Assembly (NCBI GenBank): GCA_012719555.1
Contig: JAAYAE010000282.1
Location: 1 to 11,258, forward strand
DNA: 11,258 nt
Direction of reading: 5' to 3'
Source: Acholeplasmataceae bacterium
GTDB taxonomy: Bacteria > Bacillota > Negativicutes > Acidaminococcales > Acidaminococcaceae
The number at the start of each line of letters is the position of its first letter. Position 1 is the stretch's first letter. The notes beneath the pieces were generated by a model. That model saw only the letters and a list, made by a program, of their open reading frames with translations, did no database searches and was not told the DNA's origin. Of this stretch, positions 6,401-11,258 are shown piece by piece. A program made the translations under genes and the position numbers.

Positions 6401-7170
6401 CAAAAAAATACGGTATTCCTGAAACAGTTAATCATGCTGTTCCTATGGCAGTTCCGGTTTTTGATGGTGCACATGAACAGGATATGAATAGAACATTGGC
6501 TTTATCCGGGATTGATCCTAGTGGTAAGACTGTTTTGTATGATGGTCGTACCGGTGAGCCATTTGACAATCAAGTAACTGTTGGTTGTGTATATATGTTG
6601 AAACTCCATCATCTTGTTGCTGATAAGATTCATGCTCGATCTACCGGTCCGTACTCATTAGTTACTCAACAACCACTGGGTGGTAAAGCTCAGTTTGGTG
6701 GTCAGCGGTTTGGTGAGATGGAAGTTTGGGCTTTGGAAGCGTATGGCGCTGCTTATACGTTGCAAGAAATTCTTACTGTTAAATCCGATGATGTGGTTGG
6801 CCGTGTTAAAACTTATGAAGCTATTGTTAAGGGTGAAAATATACCTGAACCTGGTGTTCCTGAATCCTTTAAAGTTTTAATCAAGGAAATGCAAAGTATA
6901 GGTCTTGATATCAAGGTATTGAATGAAGATGAAGAAGAAATTTCTTTGGAAGACGATGAAGATGACGTAAATATCAACGATGTAGCTCGTGAATTGGATA
7001 TGGACGTGCAAGGAGAAATACCGGTTGCAATTCCCCCTGAAGTCGAAGAAGACGTTGATAAGAGAACATTTGATGTTATCGCAGATATAGGCAATATGAA
7101 TCTGGATAATATAGATGGCAAAAATATAGACGATGGAACCGATGACGGCTCCAATGGCGATCTTGAGTAG
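3466..7170 (+). CDS. rpoB: DNA-directed RNA polymerase subunit beta
   Basis: RpoB is one of the two large catalytic subunits of RNA polymerase. The 1234-residue product contains all the conserved blocks. The rifampicin pocket is at residues 445-472 and has the sensitive-type residues at the E. coli-equivalent positions: Q451, D454, H464, R467, S469, L471. The motif GDKMAGRHGNKG at 896-907 carries the active-site lysines K898 and K906. The conserved C-terminal block (STGPYSLVTQQPLGGKAQFGG, in two parts) contacts RpoC. Compared with the B. subtilis protein (about 1190 residues), the extra length lies in a variable loop of about 30 residues just after KMAGRHGNKG-GVPSRMNIGQ (near residue 970-995) and in a strongly acidic tail from about 1153. 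ATG 3466 lies 5 nt after GAGGG and 11 nt after AAGGAG. GTG 3454 overlaps that site and is rejected. Confidence 0.98.
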   Translation: MFRPVPTGDRIRYSYARINEVLQMPHLIDIQRKSYEWFIREGLGEIFKDISPIKDFTENLELSFEGFTLGDPKYDVETCKERAASYSAPLNVDVRLLYKETGEIKESKVFMGDFPLMTTTGTFVINGAERVIVSQLVRSPGVYYSAAMDPIGKKIYGTTVIPNRGAWIEFETDLNDIIYARVDRTRKLPATALLRVMGLPTNDDILACFGAHPCLLATLAKDITHNEEEALLEIYKKLRPGEPANLENAQQLIKNTFSDSRRYDLANVGRYKVNKKMNWRRRLFGKELMEPICQRDEDGQKGHVIIKAGTIIDDAAIEKIETSGVFKDPGYDFAIVKHMDSPEKVLFTTDIGEKVRVITPDDVVVAFGYLLNLMDGMGAPDDIDHLGNRRVRSVGELLQNQFRIGLARMERVVKERMTIQDVEVITPQALINIRPVVASIKEFFGSSQLSQFMDQNNPLAELTHKRRLSALGPGGLSRERAGYEVRDVHHSHYGRMCPIETPEGPNIGLIGSLSTFAVINRFGFMETPYRKVDKKHRKVTDEIVYLTADEEDNYIIAQANEPLDDDGFFLEERVTARDKDAVLSIPPEQADFMDVSPKQVVSIATALIPFLENDDANRALMGANMQRQAVPLLSTQAPVVGTGMEYKVAVDSGVCILAKNSGIVTSVTGDHIVVKTKKGDYDEYNVLKFKRSNQGTCVNQRPIVYKGDKVVKNQVLADGPATDHGELSLGHNVVVAYMPWEGYNYEDAVLLSEDLVKADVFTSIHIEEYDCDARDTKLGAEEITRDIPNVSEEALKDLDEGGIIRIGAEVRPGDILVGKVTPKGETELSAEERLIRAIFAEKAREVRDSSLRVPHGESGIIVSVKIFTRDNGDELPPGVNEQVRVHIAQKRKISEGDKMAGRHGNKGVVSRILPREDMPFLPNGEPVQIVLNPLGVPSRMNIGQILEAHLGWAACALGMKIDAGDKNIVKELMEAGYDTKKYGIPETVNHAVPMAVPVFDGAHEQDMNRTLALSGIDPSGKTVLYDGRTGEPFDNQVTVGCVYMLKLHHLVADKIHARSTGPYSLVTQQPLGGKAQFGGQRFGEMEVWALEAYGAAYTLQEILTVKSDDVVGRVKTYEAIVKGENIPEPGVPESFKVLIKEMQSIGLDIKVLNEDEEEISLEDDEDDVNINDVARELDMDVQGEIPVAIPPEVEEDVDKRTFDVIADIGNMNLDNIDGKNIDDGTDDGSNGDLE

Positions 7171-7187
7171 AAGGGAGTGAGCGATTC

Positions 7188-10100
7188 TTGTTAGACGTAA
7201 ACAATTTTGATTCAATGCGTATAGGGTTGGCTTCACCTGAAAAGATCAGAGAATGGTCCTATGGAGAAGTTACAAAACCGGAAACAATTAACTATAGAAC
7301 TCTTAAACCAGAGAGAGACGGATTATTCTGCGAAAAAATCTTTGGGCCTACGAAAGACTGGGAATGCCACTGTGGAAAATATAAACGTATTCGTTATAAG
7401 GGCGTAGTTTGTGATAAATGTGGCGTTGAAGTTACACGTTCAAAAGTTCGTCGCGATCGTATGGGCTCCATTGAATTGGCAGCTCCGGTTTCCCACATTT
7501 GGTATTTCAAGGGTATTCCAAGCCGCATGGGCGCTATTTTGGATATTGGACAAAGAGCTTTAGAAAAGGTATTATATTTTGCCAGCTATATAGTTCTTGA
7601 TCCCGGTGAAACAAATTTATCGAAAAAGCAATTGTTATCAGAAGCAGAATATATAGAAAAACTTGATGAATGTGGCAATACTTTTCGCGTAGGTATTGGC
7701 GCGGAAGCTATTAAGGAATTGCTTAAAGAAATAAATGTAGCAGAGCTTGCTGTAGAATTACGCACAAGTTTGAAAACGGAAACCAGCATGCAAAAACGTC
7801 GTAATATAGTTAGACGTTTAGATGTATGCGAGGCTTTTCTAAAAAGTGGTAATCATCCTGATTGGATGATATTGGATGTTGTGCCGGTTATTCCGCCTGA
7901 TTTGCGCCCAATGGTGCAATTAGATGGCGGCAGGTTTGCTACCTCAGACCTAAATGATCTATATCGCCGTGTCATAAATCGTAATAATCGTTTGAAAAGG
8001 CTACAAGAATTAAAAGCTCCTGATATCATTGTGCGTAACGAAAAACGTATGTTGCAAGAAGCGGTAGATGCTTTAATTGATAATGGGCGTAGAGGACGTG
8101 CCGTAACAGGCCCCGGTAATCGCGCTTTGAAATCTTTATCAGATATGCTTAAAGGTAAACAAGGACGTTTCCGCCAGAACTTACTGGGCAAGCGCGTTGA
8201 TTATTCAGGGCGTTCTGTTATTGTAGTAGGTGCGGTATTAAAAATGCATCAGTGCGGTTTGCCTAAGGAAATGGCTTTGGAGCTGTTTAAACCGTTTGTA
8301 ATGAAACGTTTGGTCAGTGATGGTACTGCTAATAATATTAAGAGTGCTAAGCGTATGGTTGAGCGTGCAACAACGGTAGTTTGGGATGTTTTGGAAGATG
8401 TAATTAAAGAACATCCGGTATTGCTAAATAGAGCTCCGACTTTGCATAGACTTGGTATTCAGGCTTTTGAACCAATATTGTCTGAAGGCCGTGCCATTAA
8501 ATTGCATCCACTAGTTTGTACAGCATACAATGCGGATTTTGATGGTGACCAGATGGCTGTCCATCTTCCATTATCTGCAGAAGCACAAGCAGAAGCACGT
8601 GTTCTAATGATGTCTGTTAACAATATTCTGGCACCTAAAGATGGTAAACCGGTAGCTGTACCATCACAGGATATGGTTTTAGGATCTTATTATTTAACTA
8701 TATTTAGAGATGGAGCTAAGGGCGAGGGTATGCGTTTTACTAGCTTCAACGAAGCGCTTTTGGCATATTTCCACAAGGCTGTTGCTTTGCAAGCTAAAGT
8801 AAAAGTGTTAGTACCAAATTCTGAAATTTATCCTGAAGCTTCTAATGAGGGTGAAAGCTTAGTAACTACTTCTGCCGGTAATATTATATTTAATGAAGAA
8901 TTGCCTTTGGAAATGCGTTACTATTCTAAAAATGCTGATGGCAGCTGGCTGTTAGGAAAATTGGCTGACAAAAAAGAATTGGGACGCTTAGTAGCTAAAG
9001 CACACAAACTTTATGGCAATTTTGGTACTGCAGAAATTTTGGATAAAGTTAAAAAATTAGGTTATGATAGTGCTTGTAAGGCTGGTATTTCCATTGCGAT
9101 TTCAGATATTAAAATTCCTAAGGAAAAAGCTGGAATTTTGGCTGCAACTGAAAAAGAAATTGATAAAGTTGAAGTTATGTTCCGCCGTGGTTTGATGTCC
9201 TCTGATGAACGTTATCGCAAAGTTATTGGTTTATGGACCAAGACTACAGATGATGTAACTGACGCGCTTATGAAAACGACGTTGGATAAATTTAATCCGG
9301 TATATATGATGGCTAATTCCGGTGCTCGTGGTAACACACAACAGATTCGTCAGTTAGCTGGTATGCGCGGGTTGATGGCGGATCCGTCCGGCCGTATTAT
9401 TGACCGCCCGATTAAAGCAAACTTCCGTGAAGGTTTAACTGTTTTGGAATACTTTATTTCTACACATGGCGCGCGTAAAGGTTTGGCTGATACAGCTTTG
9501 CGTACAGCTGACTCAGGTTATTTAACTCGTCGTTTAGTTGATGTTGCGCAAGATGTAATTGTACGTGAAGATGATTGCGATGTTGTGGGTATGGATCTTG
9601 TAAAAGAACGTACTCATTATTGCAAAGCTGCTATTGGCGCTAGTCAGACAAAATTACATGAATACATGTTAGGGCGTCAATTAGCCTCTAGTGTAGCTGA
9701 TACAGAGACAGGCGAGCTTATTGCAGAAGCTGATACTATGATTAGCGAGGACTTATTCAATAAACTTCATGCTGCTAAAGTTTTGGAAGTGCAGTTGTAT
9801 CCTAAAGACGAAGCAGGCAATGATGAAGTTGAAACTTTGAAGATTAATGTTAGTGATGAAGCTGCAAATCACGTGTTCAGAGAACATATGATGCATCATT
9901 TCTTAGATAAACCATTAGCCGAAGATTTGATTAATAAAGACGGAAAAATTTTGGGCAAAGAAGGGGAACCTTTTAGCAAGAAATTAATTAATGCTGTTCT
10001 TGCAGATGGTTCTATTCGTGAGTTTAAGGTTCGTAACAACACAATCGAAGGTATTGAAATTGAAGCTATTACTGAAGGTAAGAATAACCAAACTATTATA

Positions 10101-11165
10101 GAATCTTTACGAGATCGTATAGTTGGACGTAACTTAGCGGAAGATATTCAAGATGATGATGGTAATGTTTTGTATCATATTAATGAATACATTACTGATG
10201 AAATTGCTGATGAAATTGCTAAGATTCGTACTAAGGTTAAAATTCGTTCAGTGCTTAATTGCAAATCTCACTTTGGCGTTTGCCGTAAATGCTATGGACG
10301 TAATTTAGCTACAGCGAAAAATGTTGATGTAGGTGAAGCTGTTGGTACAATTGCAGCCCAATCAATAGGGGAACCAGGTACGCAGCTTACTATGAGAACA
10401 TTCCATACGGGTGGCGTTGCAGGTGATGATATAACTCAAGGTTTACCTCGTGTCGAAGAGTTGTTTGAAGCACGTAAGCCTAAACATCCGGGAATGCTAA
10501 GTGAGCATGCCGGCACTATTAGTCTACATGAAAAAGAGGGTACACGTTTCATCGTAATTACTACAGCTAGTGGTGAGCAAGAATCTTACCAAGTACCATA
10601 TGGTTCTAAGTTGCATGTGTTTGAGGGAGATGAGGTTGAAGTGGGTGACCGCTTGACAGAAGGTTCCTTAAATCCTCATGATATTTTGCGCATAAGTGGA
10701 GTAAGAGCTACTCAACGTTATTTGGTACAACAAGTATTGGGCGTTTATAAATCTCAAGGTGTTGAAATAAACGATAAGCATATTGAAGTAATGGCTCGTC
10801 AAATGATGCGTAAGTATCGTATTGATGAGGCAGGTGACACTACGATGTTACCGGGTGAAATCGTTGATGTGGCACAATTTGAGATTGATAACGAGGAGGC
10901 CATTATTGCCGGTAAGGAACCTGCAAAAGGGCATCCTGTTTTGCTTGGTATTACTAAAGCATCATTGGCAACTGACTCTTTCTTGTCCGCCGCATCTTTC
11001 CAAGAAACAACGAGGAACTTAACTGATGCTGCTATTAAGGGCAAGGTTGATCCACTTCTTGGTTTGAAAGAAAATGTTATTATCGGAAAATTAATCCCCC
11101 CAGGTACCGGCATGAGCAGGTATCGTAACATAAAAATAAAGTATAATAACAAGCCTGTAGTCTGA
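7188..11165 (+). CDS. rpoC: DNA-directed RNA polymerase subunit beta'
   Basis: RpoC carries the polymerase active site. The frame opens with TTG (7188) 7-10 nt after AAGGGAGTGA (7171-7180) and reads LDVNNFDSMRIGLASPEKI, the usual Firmicutes N-terminus, which fixes the start. Zinc site 1 is C60, C62, C75 and C78. The catalytic NADFDGD motif holds the Mg-binding D450, D452 and D454. The bridge helix lies near 755-790. Zinc site 2 is C797, C1025, C1032 and C1035. The trigger loop begins at about T1065 (QLTMRTFHTGG, with M1069, R1070 and H1073). At 1325 residues it is about 125 longer than the B. subtilis subunit. The distance between the first two zinc-site-2 cysteines is 228 residues against about 74 in E. 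coli, so roughly 150 residues are inserted there. All catalytic residues are present. It is 17 nt from rpoB and coexpressed with it. Confidence 0.98.
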   Translation: MLDVNNFDSMRIGLASPEKIREWSYGEVTKPETINYRTLKPERDGLFCEKIFGPTKDWECHCGKYKRIRYKGVVCDKCGVEVTRSKVRRDRMGSIELAAPVSHIWYFKGIPSRMGAILDIGQRALEKVLYFASYIVLDPGETNLSKKQLLSEAEYIEKLDECGNTFRVGIGAEAIKELLKEINVAELAVELRTSLKTETSMQKRRNIVRRLDVCEAFLKSGNHPDWMILDVVPVIPPDLRPMVQLDGGRFATSDLNDLYRRVINRNNRLKRLQELKAPDIIVRNEKRMLQEAVDALIDNGRRGRAVTGPGNRALKSLSDMLKGKQGRFRQNLLGKRVDYSGRSVIVVGAVLKMHQCGLPKEMALELFKPFVMKRLVSDGTANNIKSAKRMVERATTVVWDVLEDVIKEHPVLLNRAPTLHRLGIQAFEPILSEGRAIKLHPLVCTAYNADFDGDQMAVHLPLSAEAQAEARVLMMSVNNILAPKDGKPVAVPSQDMVLGSYYLTIFRDGAKGEGMRFTSFNEALLAYFHKAVALQAKVKVLVPNSEIYPEASNEGESLVTTSAGNIIFNEELPLEMRYYSKNADGSWLLGKLADKKELGRLVAKAHKLYGNFGTAEILDKVKKLGYDSACKAGISIAISDIKIPKEKAGILAATEKEIDKVEVMFRRGLMSSDERYRKVIGLWTKTTDDVTDALMKTTLDKFNPVYMMANSGARGNTQQIRQLAGMRGLMADPSGRIIDRPIKANFREGLTVLEYFISTHGARKGLADTALRTADSGYLTRRLVDVAQDVIVREDDCDVVGMDLVKERTHYCKAAIGASQTKLHEYMLGRQLASSVADTETGELIAEADTMISEDLFNKLHAAKVLEVQLYPKDEAGNDEVETLKINVSDEAANHVFREHMMHHFLDKPLAEDLINKDGKILGKEGEPFSKKLINAVLADGSIREFKVRNNTIEGIEIEAITEGKNNQTIIESLRDRIVGRNLAEDIQDDDGNVLYHINEYITDEIADEIAKIRTKVKIRSVLNCKSHFGVCRKCYGRNLATAKNVDVGEAVGTIAAQSIGEPGTQLTMRTFHTGGVAGDDITQGLPRVEELFEARKPKHPGMLSEHAGTISLHEKEGTRFIVITTASGEQESYQVPYGSKLHVFEGDEVEVGDRLTEGSLNPHDILRISGVRATQRYLVQQVLGVYKSQGVEINDKHIEVMARQMMRKYRIDEAGDTTMLPGEIVDVAQFEIDNEEAIIAGKEPAKGHPVLLGITKASLATDSFLSAASFQETTRNLTDAAIKGKVDPLLGLKENVIIGKLIPPGTGMSRYRNIKIKYNNKPVV
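9654..10256 (+). repeat. Three diverged copies of one protein module within RpoC
   Basis: Within rpoC, residues 823-872, 902-950 and 974-1023 align by eye as three copies of an approximately 50-residue unit. Shared positions include GRQLA, DKPLAEDL and GRNLAEDI at the start, then an acidic D/G turn (TGELI, DGKIL, DGNVL), then a helix with I/F-S/T-E/D/K, and a closing V-rich strand (VLEVQL, IREFKV, KVKIRS). The third copy is the one present in ordinary RpoC, where it belongs to a sandwich-barrel hybrid fold next to zinc site 2. The first two appear to be the insert. The DNA of the copies is not obviously alike, so the duplication, if real, is old. Confidence 0.6.
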
Positions 11166-11183
11166 AAATATAATAATGTTTGT

Positions 11184-11220
11184 AAATTGCCTGTGCTTAT
11201 TTAGCACAGGCAATTTTATT
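11184..11220 (+). terminator. Strong intrinsic terminator after rpoC
   Basis: A 14-bp perfect inverted repeat, AAATTGCCTGTGCT (11184-11197) and AGCACAGGCAATTT (11203-11216), encloses a TATTT loop. It is followed by TATT and further T residues. It starts 19 nt after the rpoC stop. The stem's own A/T ends and the A-rich sequence before it mean it could work in both directions. It marks the 3' end of the rpoBC unit; the remaining bases to 11258 are AT-rich and show no gene. Confidence 0.93.
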
Positions 11221-11258
11221 TTCAATAAAAAAATAAATATAATAATAAAAAAAATAAA

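Noticed and set aside
6813..7236. Minus-strand open frames opposite the rpoB 3' end and rpoC 5' end
   Set aside because: They are the complement of the acidic GAT/GAA-rich tail, read as Ser/Ile-rich protein. No motif and no promoter were found.

Overview
The window is a single plus-strand block of core transcription and translation genes in the classic bacterial order secE-nusG-rplK-rplA-rplJ-rplL-rpoB-rpoC. All eight genes are intact and read left to right. No mobile element, CRISPR array, tRNA or rRNA is visible. The DNA is AT-rich, most genes have Shine-Dalgarno sites of the AAGGAGG type, rpoC starts with TTG, and RpoB/RpoC read closest to Bacillus/Clostridium-type proteins. This points to a low-GC Firmicute. 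The unusually long RpoC (1325 aa), with a large insert in its second zinc-binding region, makes me suspect the Negativicutes, but that placement is inference from memory and not proven.

Layout: positions 1-42 are leader with no recognisable gene. secE (protein export) and nusG (transcription elongation) are nearly contiguous, and rplK follows after 17 nt. Between rplK and rplA lies a compact hairpin that mimics the L1-binding site of 23S rRNA and abuts the rplA ribosome-binding site, which suggests translational feedback by L1. Between rplA and rplJ (186 nt) lies an L10-type leader with a binding domain, an antiterminator and an intrinsic terminator competing for the same bases. This would let the L10-(L7/L12) complex attenuate its own transcription. 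rplL ends at a clear intrinsic terminator (3178-3209).

The 301-nt gap between rplL and rpoB is the least explained and most interesting non-coding stretch. It has a strong sigma-A promoter with an extended -10 (3222-3250), then a roughly 190-nt leader containing a second terminator (3367-3410), an upstream segment able to pair with that terminator's 5' arm, and a possible 33-codon leader ORF that runs through the terminator and ends on the rpoB ribosome-binding site. This looks like a conditional attenuator of rpoBC, but the signal it would sense cannot be read from the sequence. rpoB and rpoC are 17 nt apart, and the operon ends in a 14-bp perfect hairpin terminator (11184-11220).

Together the genes supply the ribosomal stalk and L1 arm (L11, L10, L7/L12, L1), the two large RNA polymerase subunits and the factor NusG that links them. 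The control elements between genes allow ribosomal protein and polymerase output to be set separately. The most unusual protein feature is the RpoC insert of about 150 residues, which appears to be built from extra copies of the module that normally sits there once.
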